DNA from: Firmicutes bacterium UBA911
Lineage (GTDB): Bacteria > Bacillota > Desulfotomaculia > Desulfotomaculales > Desulforudaceae
Length of the DNA: 64,000 nt
Reading direction: 5' to 3'
Assembly: GCA_002294005.1 (NCBI GenBank)
Contig: DBEH01000005.1
Location: 21,622 to 85,621, forward strand
Part shown: in pieces, positions 47,685 through 55,722 of the stretch
Numbering within the stretch: the stretch's first letter is position 1
Layout: every line of letters begins with the position of its first letter
Translations under genes and position numbers: made by a program
The notes under the pieces: model-generated
Database searches by the model: none
What the model was told of the DNA's origin: nothing
What the model saw: the letters and a program-made list of their open reading frames with translations, nothing else

Positions 47685-48209
47685 CTAGCCGAAGTCGGGC
47701 TCAATCAGCCCGTAGTGCCCGTCCTTTCTCCGGTAAATCACGTTCACCTGCTGGTTCTCGGCATTGGCGAACACGAAGAAGCTGTGCCCCAACAGGTTCA
47801 TCTGCATCACCGCTTCATCCACCGGCATCGGCTTCAGGGCAAACCGCTTGGTCCTGACAATGCGGTATTCGTCCTCGTCCTCCGCCGCTTCCCGCTCCCT
47901 GGCCGGCTCGCCCGCACCAGGCCGCCGGTTCAACAATTTGCCCTTGTATTTCTCCAACTGTTTTTCAAGTTTCTCGACCACCAGGTCTATGGAGGCGTAC
48001 ATATCCCCGGTCGCTTCCTCACCCCGCAGGATTAGTCCGTCGATGGGCACGGTCACCTCGACCCGGTGGGCGTCTTTCTCCACCGACAGGGCCACCTGGA
48101 CCGAACCGAAGTGCTGGTCGAACTTCCCAAGCTTTGCCAGTCTCTTTTCCACGTACCCCCGGAGCGCGGGTGTAACCTCGATGTTCTTCCCGCGGACGTA
48201 AATGCGCAT
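47685..48209 (-). CDS. hpf: Ribosome hibernation promoting factor (long form)
   Basis: 174 residues from ATG 48209 (AAAGGGG upstream). Residues 1-100 (MRIYVRGKNIEVTPALRGYV, then GDMYASIDLVVEKLEKQLEK) bind the 30S decoding centre. A charged linker follows, then the C-terminal dimerisation domain (VRTKRFALKPMPVDEAVMQM and FFVFANAENQQVNVIYRRKD). It joins two ribosomes into inactive 100S particles in stationary phase. An in-frame reading further upstream crosses the DnaA-box cluster and is not protein-like. Confidence 0.96.
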   Translation of the reverse strand: MRIYVRGKNIEVTPALRGYVEKRLAKLGKFDQHFGSVQVALSVEKDAHRVEVTVPIDGLILRGEEATGDMYASIDLVVEKLEKQLEKYKGKLLNRRPGAGEPAREREAAEDEDEYRIVRTKRFALKPMPVDEAVMQMNLLGHSFFVFANAENQQVNVIYRRKDGHYGLIEPDFG

Positions 48210-48338
48210 CCGCTTCAACCCCTTTCGTCTGGAGTTAAAGCATATTATTCCCCCGAAGGCAGGGAAATCCTGCACTTCGGGCCAAAAGAGGATTGTCGAA
48301 ATCGGGATTTGTAAAAACCCTAATTGGGTACAATTTCT

Positions 48339-48399
48339 TGTGGATACTGTGCATAAACCTGTGCATAAGCCGGTTCTGGTGATCTCTGGTTGTGGATAG
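48339..48399 (+). promoter_or_regulatory. Cluster of four DnaA-box-like 9-mers upstream of hpf
   Basis: Four sites in the same orientation: TGTGGATAC (48339), TGTGCATAA (48348), TGTGCATAA (48360) and TGTGGATAG (48391). Their reverse complements match TTATNCACA fully (two) or with one mismatch (two). The first two abut. They sit between the comF stop and the hpf start. Confidence 0.65.
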
Positions 48400-48429
48400 G
48401 CGCTACGGCCTTGTAGGAGCGTGTCAGAT

Positions 48430-49164
48430 TTAAATCCGGGCGGCGACAAGAACTGCACCCAAAACCCTTGAAGCCCTGGCCTCCAACAACACTTTAGCCG
48501 CCTCGGACAACGTGCTGCCGGTGGTGAGCACGTCGTCCACCACGATCACGGTGCGGCCCCGCAAAAAATCAGGTTTGTCCGCGAACCGGAAGCACCCGGA
48601 CAGATTGGTCAACCGGGCCGCCCGCGGCAGTCCGGCCTGCGCCGGCGTGTCCCGTACTTTGTCGAGCGCGGGACGGACGGGGACATTCAGCTGACCGCCG
48701 ACCTCCCGGGCCAGAAGTTCCGCCTGGTTGAATCCGCGCCGTTTGAACGCCTCCCGGGAGAGGGGCACGGGCACCACGAGATCGGCGCCCGCATACGCCG
48801 GGTCAGAACGGACGGTCCGGATCATGAGTCCGCCCAGGAAAACGGCCAGGTCCGGCCTCCGGCCGTATTTGAGCCGGTGCACGGCGTCGCGGACCACCCC
48901 GTCGTAAGGCGCGTAGGCGCGGCAGCGCTCGAAAGGCGGCGCGTCCCGCCGGCAATCCCGACACAGCCGTGGTTCCGGTGCCGGAACGGGCGAAAAGAAC
49001 CGGCCGCACCGGTCGCAGTGCGGCTCCCCTGAAAGACTCTCGATTTCGGCCCGGCAGGCCGGGCACAACGCCTCGGCCACACCCGCCCCGCAGACCGGGC
49101 AGCCTCCCGGATCCGGGAAAACCAACCGGAACAGCCCGTCCAAAACCGCGCGCAAGCTAGACAT
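48430..49164 (-). CDS. comF: ComF family phosphoribosyltransferase-like protein
   Basis: 244 residues from ATG 49164, which overlaps the end of the GGDEF gene. Two zinc-finger pairs open the protein (CPVCGAG, CPAC; CDRCG, CRDC). The PRTase domain with TVIVVDDVLTTGSTLSEAAK closes it. In competent bacteria ComF helps single-strand DNA handling after uptake. Separation from the comEA/comEC locus is usual. Confidence 0.9.
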   Translation of the reverse strand: MSSLRAVLDGLFRLVFPDPGGCPVCGAGVAEALCPACRAEIESLSGEPHCDRCGRFFSPVPAPEPRLCRDCRRDAPPFERCRAYAPYDGVVRDAVHRLKYGRRPDLAVFLGGLMIRTVRSDPAYAGADLVVPVPLSREAFKRRGFNQAELLAREVGGQLNVPVRPALDKVRDTPAQAGLPRAARLTNLSGCFRFADKPDFLRGRTVIVVDDVLTTGSTLSEAAKVLLEARASRVLGAVLVAARI

Positions 49165-50857
49165 TGGCGGCGTGTCCGCCCGCAGGGCGAAATTCGGAAA
49201 CCTCCCGCCCGGCGGGGAGGCGCAAGCGTTCCTCGGCCCCGGCCAACAGCGCATCCGAAGTGACCCCGTCCAGCGGCGCGGTGGAAAAACCGATGCGTAC
49301 CGGGAGCCGGACCCGTTCCTTTCGGTCCTCTACACCGAAGGAGATCTGCTCCAGCATGCGCTGCAGACGCTCGGCCCTCTGGACGGCGCGAATTTCCCCG
49401 GTATCGGGCAGCAGCAAGGCAAATTCGTCCCCCCCGTAGCGGGCCGCCGTGCCGTCGGCCGGCAACCACTCCTCCACGGCCCGGGCGGCCTGAACCAGGA
49501 CGGTGTCCCCGGTGGCATACCCAAAGCGCCGGTTCAGGTCGTACAACCCGTCGATTTCAAGCAGGATGACGGCCAGCGGCCGGTGCATGCGCTCATACCC
49601 GGACAACTCGGCCTCCAACCGGCCGACGAACTGTTCCCGGTTGGGCAGGCCGGTGAGGTAGTCGCGGCCGGCCACCTTTTGCAGACGCCGGCGCATCCGC
49701 CAGTTGTCGGCGGCGGCCGCCACCTGGCCCCCGACGACGCTCAGCAGGCCGAGGCTCTTCTCGTCGTACACACCCGGGCGCTTGTCCCCGATCACGAAGA
49801 CTCCCAGCATCTCGTTTCCAAACACCAGGGGCAGCAGAATGAGCGAGCGCGTCACCGGCGACAGTCCGGTCATCCGCTGCCACTCCGGTTCCCGGCGGAG
49901 GTCGGTGACCAGGCGGGGTTCGCGGTTTTGCGCCGCCCAGCCGGCAATCCCTTCGTCCCGTTCCCAGACGATGTCGTGTAATCCGCCGGCGCACGCGCCC
50001 TCCAACGCCACCGGCACAAACAGGTGCCGCTCCTCGGACCAGAGATAAACCGCGGCCGCGTCGTAAGGGACCAGGCGCCGGACTTCGCGCAGGATCAGCT
50101 TCAGCAGTTCATCGAGTCCGGGGCAGGCGCCGAGGCCCTGCGCCACCGTGTGGAGCAGGCGGAGTTCCCGGTTGTTCTCTTCCACTATTACAAAGCGGCG
50201 CACGAAAAACTGGACGATCAAGCCGAGCAGGAGTGCCGGAAAGGCGCCGGCGAACCCGGCGGACCGGTAGAGAGCGGCCACCAGGAAGCCGAGCGGAATT
50301 AACAGGACGTAAGTCGAGGCGTCCCAGCGCACGGCGGTGTGCCAACCGCTGAGTGAGAGCCCGCGGCGCGGCAGCAGGTACAGGGTGACCAGCAGGTTGT
50401 TGAGCACGAAGTAGGCGGCGGAGAAAGCCAAAAGCGGCAAGACGTTGGCCGGGGTGAGCATCTCCCCCGGGTGGGGTGTCCCGCCGCAGAAAAGGTAGGC
50501 GAGATAGGCGCCGTAGACCGCCGGGACGCTCTGGGCGGCATTGAACAGGGTGGTCCGGACCGGATTGCCGCGGTTGACGATTCCCTGGCCGAACAGGATG
50601 CCAAGCGCCGTTACCCAAGCCGCCGCCGCGGGCCCGTAGATGAGAAAAGCGCCGAAAGTGACCACCCAGCCGGCGGAAAGCTGCCCGTGCGGGAAAGAAA
50701 TCACCAGCCACTCAGCCGCCATGGCGATCAAGATCAGCACGGCCAGTTCGGCGCTGAAGTCCAGGTCGACGGCGGGAAAAAGCCAGGACAGCAGCCAAAC
50801 GCCCCCGACAGTCACAGACCAAAGGTAAAACATGCTGAAGATGTTTCCGGCGCGCAT
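49157..50857 (-). CDS. Membrane GAF-GGDEF diguanylate cyclase
   Basis: 566 residues from ATG 50857 (AAGGTGGGGTGCCGG upstream); a longer reading lacks a ribosome site. About eight N-terminal membrane helices form a sensor of the MASE type. A GAF domain follows (AVYLWSEERHLFVPVALEGA, then ERDEGIAGWAAQNREPRLVT) and a GGDEF domain with the intact active motif RYGGDEFALLLPDTG. It should make c-di-GMP. I see no RxxD inhibitory site just before the motif, so product inhibition may be weak. It is coupled to comF by overlap. Confidence 0.9.
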   Translation of the reverse strand: MRAGNIFSMFYLWSVTVGGVWLLSWLFPAVDLDFSAELAVLILIAMAAEWLVISFPHGQLSAGWVVTFGAFLIYGPAAAAWVTALGILFGQGIVNRGNPVRTTLFNAAQSVPAVYGAYLAYLFCGGTPHPGEMLTPANVLPLLAFSAAYFVLNNLLVTLYLLPRRGLSLSGWHTAVRWDASTYVLLIPLGFLVAALYRSAGFAGAFPALLLGLIVQFFVRRFVIVEENNRELRLLHTVAQGLGACPGLDELLKLILREVRRLVPYDAAAVYLWSEERHLFVPVALEGACAGGLHDIVWERDEGIAGWAAQNREPRLVTDLRREPEWQRMTGLSPVTRSLILLPLVFGNEMLGVFVIGDKRPGVYDEKSLGLLSVVGGQVAAAADNWRMRRRLQKVAGRDYLTGLPNREQFVGRLEAELSGYERMHRPLAVILLEIDGLYDLNRRFGYATGDTVLVQAARAVEEWLPADGTAARYGGDEFALLLPDTGEIRAVQRAERLQRMLEQISFGVEDRKERVRLPVRIGFSTAPLDGVTSDALLAGAEERLRLPAGREVSEFRPAGGHAANV

Positions 50858-51230
50858 CCGGCACCCCACCTTGAACTGGTAGATTCGACAAGAAAGGCCC
50901 GTTTCCTCCGGCAACCGGGAAGAACTGTCCGGGGGGAGGGTGGGCACCGGGGTAGAATATGAAGCAGAGAATTCAGAATTCAGAATGAGGGATAGGACCA
51001 GGGGTGTGCTTAACCGGGGGAACATCTATCTGTTACTGTGTCCGTGCCGAGGAATGAGACTCACTCGCCTCCGGGCGGCGCCGAAACCCGCTCTCCGCAC
51101 GGGTTCGGACAGTTGGGCGCCGCTTGTTCCAGGCTTGCCGCGCTACTTGAAGGGTCTTCCAATGTGGCCGCCGATAGTGCCCCGATCCGCCACGTGTATA
51201 TCTCTCCGAACGCCCGGACAGCCCTCAAAA
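50858..51230 (-). other. Long leader region of the GGDEF gene
   Basis: About 370 bases without a gene. A strong two-part hairpin lies at 51075-51123 (GCGGCGCC/GGCGCCGC enclosing ACCCG/CGGGT). Tandem GAATTCA copies occur near 50972-50986. I could not match it to a c-di-GMP or other riboswitch, and no promoter is obvious. Confidence 0.4.
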
Positions 51231-51264
51231 CGAAAAACCGCCCCCCGGCGGTGCGGGGGCGGTC
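51231..51264 (-). terminator. Terminator of metK
   Basis: ACCGCCCCC pairs with GGGGGCGGT. Read leftwards it is followed by TTTTTCG, 20 bases past the metK stop. Confidence 0.85.
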
Positions 51265-51282
51265 ATTGACGCTCGAATCCGG

Positions 51283-52470
51283 CTAGCCGATGCCGGCGGC
51301 GGCGCGGATTTCTTCGACCTTGTCGGTGCGCTCCCAGGGCAGGTCCAGGTCCTCACGCCCAAAATGGCCGTAGGCGGCGACCTGCCGGTAGATCGGACGG
51401 CGCAGGTCCAGGTGGTGGATGATCGCCGCGGGCCGGAGATCAAAATGTTCTGAAACCAGCTTCCCGAGCCGCTCCTCGTCAATCCGGCCGGTACCGAAGG
51501 TGTCCACCCTTAACGCGACCGGCCTCGCCACCCCGATGGCGTAGGCCACGTGCACCTCGCACCGGGAGGCGAGCCCGGCGGCCACGATGTTTTTGGCCAC
51601 GTACCGGGCCGCGTAGGACGCGGAACGGTCGACTTTGGTCGGGTCCTTGCCGGAAAAGGCGCCCCCGCCGTGGCGGGCCATGCCGCCGTAAGTATCGACC
51701 ACGATCTTGCGGCCGGTCAGCCCCGTGTCGGCCTGCGGCCCGCCGACCACGAACCGGCCGGTCGGGTTGATCAGGTAGCGGGTGGAGTTGGTAATGAACT
51801 CCACCGGGACGATCGGCTCAACGACCTTTTCGATCAAGTCGGCCCGGATGGTGGCGAGGTCCACGGCCGGATGGTGCTGGGCCGAGATCACGACCGTGTC
51901 CACCTTCACCGGGCGTCCGTTAGCGTACTGCACCGTAACCTGGGTTTTGCCGTCGGGCCTCAGGTAGGGCAGGGTGCCGTTCTTGCGAACCGAGGCCACC
52001 CGGCGCGCCAGGCGGTGCGCCAGGTAAACGGGCATCGGCATCAGCGCGGGAGTTTCGTCGGTGGCGTAGCCGACCATAATCCCCTGGTCGCCCGCGCCCA
52101 CCCGGCTGAAAAGGTCATCCAGGCCCTCCCTGGCCTCCAGGGCCTTGTCCACCCCCATGGCGATGTCGGGCGACTGCTCGTCGATGCTGGTCAGCACGGC
52201 GCAGGTGTCGCAGTCGAAGCCGTACTTGGCCCGCGTATAGCCGATGTCGCGCACGGTTTCCCGCACGATGTTCGGTATGTCCACATAGCATTTGCAGGTA
52301 ATCTCGCCGGAGATGAGCACGAGTCCGGTGGTCACCAGGGTCTCGCAGGCCACCCGGGCCAACGGGTCTTTGGAGAGGATGTTGTCCAGGACGGAGTCGG
52401 AAATCTGGTCGGCCACCTTGTCGGGGTGCCCTTCGGTCACCGATTCGGAAGTGAAAAGATGCTTCGCCAA
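51283..52470 (-). CDS. metK: S-adenosylmethionine synthetase
   Basis: 395 residues from a TTG at 52470 with TTGGAGAGAG upstream. Motifs [35 protein letters not shown] and [20 protein letters not shown] are all present. It makes SAM from methionine and ATP in the cytoplasm. A good sigma-A promoter lies upstream. I looked for a SAM riboswitch in the 50-base leader and found none. Confidence 0.98.
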   Translation of the reverse strand: MAKHLFTSESVTEGHPDKVADQISDSVLDNILSKDPLARVACETLVTTGLVLISGEITCKCYVDIPNIVRETVRDIGYTRAKYGFDCDTCAVLTSIDEQSPDIAMGVDKALEAREGLDDLFSRVGAGDQGIMVGYATDETPALMPMPVYLAHRLARRVASVRKNGTLPYLRPDGKTQVTVQYANGRPVKVDTVVISAQHHPAVDLATIRADLIEKVVEPIVPVEFITNSTRYLINPTGRFVVGGPQADTGLTGRKIVVDTYGGMARHGGGAFSGKDPTKVDRSASYAARYVAKNIVAAGLASRCEVHVAYAIGVARPVALRVDTFGTGRIDEERLGKLVSEHFDLRPAAIIHHLDLRRPIYRQVAAYGHFGREDLDLPWERTDKVEEIRAAAGIG

Positions 52471-52514
52471 ACAGCGCTCTCTCCAATCTCTGGGGAACTG
52501 GGCTTACCAAAAGT

Positions 52515-52543
52515 ATTTTAGCAGCCGGCCTAACATATGTCAA
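52515..52543 (-). promoter_or_regulatory. Sigma-A promoter of metK
   Basis: TTGACA (52543-52538), a 17-base spacer, TAAAAT (52520-52515), about 45 bases before the start: close to consensus. Confidence 0.9.
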
Positions 52544-52601
52544 AAAATCCGATAATTTCAGCGGTCGGTGTTAATCACCATCGCCATCCCTTTCCAAGCT
52601 T

Positions 52602-52628
52602 GCAGCCGTCCTCCGGGCGGACGGCTGC
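52602..52628. other. Hairpin between bioY and metK
   Basis: GCAGCCGTC pairs with GACGGCTGC, 30 bases past the bioY stop. No T-run follows on either side, so terminator function is doubtful. Confidence 0.45.
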
Positions 52629-52657
52629 GTCATCGTTTGCCGGCAGCCGCCGGCGGT

Positions 52658-53251
52658 TCAGGAATCCCGAGGTAAAAGAGCGCTCGCGACGGCAGCCGCG
52701 GCCAGCGCCTTGGTAACGTCGCCGACGATGAAGGGTATGGTGCCCATCCAGAGCAGTTCGGGCAGCGCGGCACCGGTGAGGTGGCCCAACCAGAGAAGCC
52801 CCAATCCATGAATAATCAGGAAGTTTGCAGCCAGCATCAGGGCCGTTAGGCCGATGAGGCTCCGCAGGCGCGGGAAGGCCCGAACGGCGTAGCCCACGAA
52901 CGCCGCCGCCACCACAAAGCCGGCCAGATACCCTCCGGTCGGACCGGCCAGGACGGCCAGCCCTGCGGCCATGCCCGTGAACACCGGCAGTCCGGCCGCA
53001 CCGGCCGCACCGTAGAGACCCACGGTCAGCCCCCCCCAGTTCCGGCCCAAGAGCACCCCCGCCAGCAGCACCGCGAAAGTCTGGCCGGTCACCGGCACCG
53101 GGGACCAGGGCACCGGCACGCGGATCTGGGCCGCCAGGGCAATCAGGGCGGCAAATCCGAGCGCAAGCACCAGTTTCTTGGGCAGGCTCTGTTCCTCACA
53201 CCACCGGAAAGCCCGGCTGCCGTAAGCGTTAACCGTAGCCGTCAAACGCAA
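52658..53251 (-). CDS. bioY: Biotin transporter S component BioY
   Basis: 197 residues from a TTG at 53251 (GGAAGGGG upstream). About six hydrophobic helices with the BioY signature VPVPWSPVPVTGQTFAVLLA and LAGPTGGYLAGFVVAAAFVG. It is the substrate-binding part of an ECF biotin importer. No energy-coupling genes are nearby, so it works alone or shares the ECF module. The promoter carries a BirA-type operator. Confidence 0.95.
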   Translation of the reverse strand: MRLTATVNAYGSRAFRWCEEQSLPKKLVLALGFAALIALAAQIRVPVPWSPVPVTGQTFAVLLAGVLLGRNWGGLTVGLYGAAGAAGLPVFTGMAAGLAVLAGPTGGYLAGFVVAAAFVGYAVRAFPRLRSLIGLTALMLAANFLIIHGLGLLWLGHLTGAALPELLWMGTIPFIVGDVTKALAAAAVASALLPRDS

Positions 53252-53286
53252 TTGAACATTCCCCTTCCTCTGCAGTTTTTTGCATT

Positions 53287-53342
53287 ATTTTAAGCCTCAT
53301 CGGGTGATATTGTCAACTATTGCTTGACCATCTGGTTAACAA
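53287..53342 (-). promoter_or_regulatory. bioY promoter with overlapping BirA operator
   Basis: Read leftwards: TTGTTAAC (53342-53335), 17 bases, GTTGACAA (53317-53310), an inverted repeat with one mismatch from the BirA consensus. The second arm contains the -35 box TTGACA, followed after 18 bases by TAAAAT (53292-53287). BirA bound to biotinyl-AMP would block polymerase. Confidence 0.88.
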
Positions 53343-53404
53343 ACAGGCCGGCTTGGACGCACGAAGCCACGAAGCCGCCCACAGGCGTTATGGCGCCGAG
53401 GTGC

Positions 53405-53427
53405 AAAAAGGTGTCAGACACCTTTTT
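53405..53427. repeat. Palindromic element between bioY and ylmC
   Basis: A5, GGTGTCAGACACC, T5: a perfect palindrome apart from the central base. It is followed by CACCC as in the copy at the secA stop. Confidence 0.9.
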
Positions 53428-53522
53428 CACCCACGCCAGAGGCGGGCAAGCGCTTGAAAACCCGTGTTCTTGTCCGCCAAAAGTGAATTCGTAGGCAGGT
53501 ACGTTGCTTATCGGCCCCGCGC

Positions 53523-53777
53523 TTAAGAATGGGGACTTTCGCCCCCGGGCAGTTGAACCAGGACCACGTCCACCCCGATGGTCTTGATGCCGCTCCAGGG
53601 GACAACCACATCTTTGCCCCGGCGGAAGACCCGCAGGTATTTCTCCGGGCTCCGGAGCACCAAAGCCCGCACCCGTCCCGTGTCCGCGTCGATTTCCAGG
53701 TCCTTCAGCGGCCCCAGGCGCCGCCCGTCGGCAACGTTGATAATGTCCTTGGAGCCCAATTCGGTCACTTTGAACAT
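53523..53777 (-). CDS. YlmC/YmxH-family PRC-barrel protein
   Basis: 84 residues from ATG 53777 with GGAGGTGG upstream. MFKVTELGSKDIINVADGRR, then GPLKDLEIDADTGRVRALVL and VPWSGIKTIGVDVVLVQL form the small PRC-barrel seen in the YlmC/YmxH sporulation-linked family. The molecular role is unknown. It lies between murJ and bioY as a single gene. Confidence 0.88.
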   Translation of the reverse strand: MFKVTELGSKDIINVADGRRLGPLKDLEIDADTGRVRALVLRSPEKYLRVFRRGKDVVVPWSGIKTIGVDVVLVQLPGGESPHS

Positions 53778-53823
53778 TGTCACCACCTCCACGCCCCATG
53801 CTATGCCCGGCGGTAGGCGGCGG

Positions 53824-55404
53824 TTACCGGCCGCGCCTGGTAATGTTGCTCAAGAAGCGTCCTCCCAGCCGGCCGAAGGCCCGGAGCAGGGTCCCGATCT
53901 CCTCCAGCCGCAGGAGCAGCGCGGCAACCACGTAAACCACCACGCCCACCGTCACCGCGCCCGTGACCCGCAGGGCGAGGCCTGCGGAGCCCGGCGGGAC
54001 CAGTCCGGCCAGAGCGGTATCGGCGGCCTGCACGGCCAGGGCCATCAGGCCGGACGCCACAAGCACCCCGCCACCGAAACGGAGCCAGGCCGTCGGCTGC
54101 CAAAACCCGGGCAGCAGCCGCTCCAAATAGCGGACCAGAAGCACGGTGTTCACGAGGGCGGCCAGGGAACTGCCCAGCGCCAAGCCCCCATGCTGGAGCG
54201 GCCCCATCAGGGCCAGGCTCAAGGCCAGGTTTAAGGCCACGTTCACGACCAGGAGCTTCACCGGGGTCCGGGTGTCCTGAAAGGCGTAAAAACCCCGGGT
54301 CAGAAGGATATTCGCCGCCAGCCCGGCCAGGCCGACGGCGTAGAAAAGCAGGGCGGCGGCGGTCATGGCGGTGGCCCGCTCGTCGAAGGCCCCCCGCTCG
54401 AACAAGAGCTGCACCACCGGTTGGCGGAGCACGATCAGCCCGGCGGCGGCCGGCACCGTGGTCAGGACCACCATCCGCAGGCCGCGCTCCAGAGTCTCCC
54501 GCACCTCCAACCTTTTGCCCTCGGCCGCCCAGGTGGTCAGCGTCGGGAATACGGCCGTGCTCAGGGCCAGCACGAAGAGGCTGACCGGCAGTTGGATCAA
54601 ACGGTTGCCGAAGTTTAAGGCGGCGATGCTCCCCTCGGCCAGGAAGGAAGCCAGCACCCGGTCGATCAGCACGTACAACTGGCTGATGGCGATGCCGGCC
54701 GTGATCGGCAGCATCAGGCCGAAGACCTTGCGTACTCCCGGGTGGCGCCAGTCAAAACCAGGGCGGAAACGAAAACCGGCCCGGTACAGGCTGGGGACTT
54801 GGATCAAACCGGCCGCGGCCATGCCCAGGACCGTGCCGTAGGCCAGGCCGTGGATGCCGTAGAGGCTGCCCAGGGTGAGCGCGCCCGCGATGATCACCAG
54901 GTTGTTGACCGTGCCGCTGAACGCCGGAATGCCGAAAACATTGTTGGCGTTCAGGAAACCGTTGAACAGCGTGGCCAGTCCGGAGAATACCAAAAGCGGG
55001 AACATGATCCGGGTGAGGACGACCGCCAACTCCGCGGCGGCCGGCTCAAAACCGGGAGCGATCAGCCGGACCAGCACCGGTGCGGCCAATATTCCGGCGG
55101 CGGTCACGGCCACCAGCACCACCACCAGGAGATTCGCCACGTTCAAAGCAACCCGCCAGGCTTCACGGGTTTCACCGCGGGACTTGTATTCGGTGAATAC
55201 CGGCACCACCACGGTGGCCAGCGCCTGGGCGAACACTATGAACAAAAGGCTCGGGATGGTCAGGGCCACCAGATAGGCGTCGGTGGCCACCGTGGCGCCG
55301 AACTGGTGGGCGATCGCCATCTCCCGGCCGAGACCCAGCACTCGGGACAGGAGGCTCAAGGCCGCGATCAACAGGGTGGCCTGAAAGAACAGGTGCCAGG
55401 CCAA
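53824..55404 (-). CDS. murJ: Lipid II flippase MurJ
   Basis: 526 residues from a TTG at 55404 (GAGGTGACT upstream). About 14 hydrophobic helices. The start SLLSRVLGLGREMAIAHQFG and LINFGN-like motif (AALNFGNRLIQLPVSLFVLA) are characteristic of MurJ/MviN. It moves the lipid-linked peptidoglycan precursor across the membrane. A charged C-terminus (RAFGRLGGRFLSNITRRGR) ends in the cytoplasm. Confidence 0.94.
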   Translation of the reverse strand: MAWHLFFQATLLIAALSLLSRVLGLGREMAIAHQFGATVATDAYLVALTIPSLLFIVFAQALATVVVPVFTEYKSRGETREAWRVALNVANLLVVVLVAVTAAGILAAPVLVRLIAPGFEPAAAELAVVLTRIMFPLLVFSGLATLFNGFLNANNVFGIPAFSGTVNNLVIIAGALTLGSLYGIHGLAYGTVLGMAAAGLIQVPSLYRAGFRFRPGFDWRHPGVRKVFGLMLPITAGIAISQLYVLIDRVLASFLAEGSIAALNFGNRLIQLPVSLFVLALSTAVFPTLTTWAAEGKRLEVRETLERGLRMVVLTTVPAAAGLIVLRQPVVQLLFERGAFDERATAMTAAALLFYAVGLAGLAANILLTRGFYAFQDTRTPVKLLVVNVALNLALSLALMGPLQHGGLALGSSLAALVNTVLLVRYLERLLPGFWQPTAWLRFGGGVLVASGLMALAVQAADTALAGLVPPGSAGLALRVTGAVTVGVVVYVVAALLLRLEEIGTLLRAFGRLGGRFLSNITRRGR

Positions 55405-55722
55405 GGATAGTCACCTCGTCGGTCAATTGGCCGGTGGCGTGGCGGGGGCCGTGCACCACGGTCCGCTCTCGCCGCTTCGCCGGCTCATCATCTCCGGTCA
55501 CCCGGTCATCCGGTCCGTGCGTCGCCGCTCACCCGCCGCGCATTTCCCGTTGTTTCGCGTTCGGGCGCTGTTTTCCCTGCGCACCCGGCCATAAACGGCT
55601 ACTATCCATTCTTGCCGCCCGCCACCAGGGGTCAAACCTTCAGTCGCTCGGTTTGCTGGATAGATTCCAAGACTGCTTTAGATGGCCGGGGGGGAGACTA
55701 AAGGTCTACCCCCCCCCGGCCA
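55405..55722 (-). other. Gene-free gap between the phosphohexomutase and murJ
   Basis: About 318 bases. A very strong hairpin lies at 55684-55721: GGCCGGGGGGG pairs with the C9GGCC side, with AGAC/GTCT inside. It ends two bases from the phosphohexomutase stop and may protect or terminate that transcript, though no T-run follows. The rest shows nothing recognisable. Confidence 0.6.

Noticed and set aside
48210..48458. In-frame upstream extension of hpf
   Set aside because: It crosses the DnaA-box cluster and is not conserved-looking; ATG 48209 begins the known HPF start.
52471..52543. SAM riboswitch upstream of metK
   Set aside because: The leader between promoter and start is only about 40 bases and lacks the S-box pairing elements.
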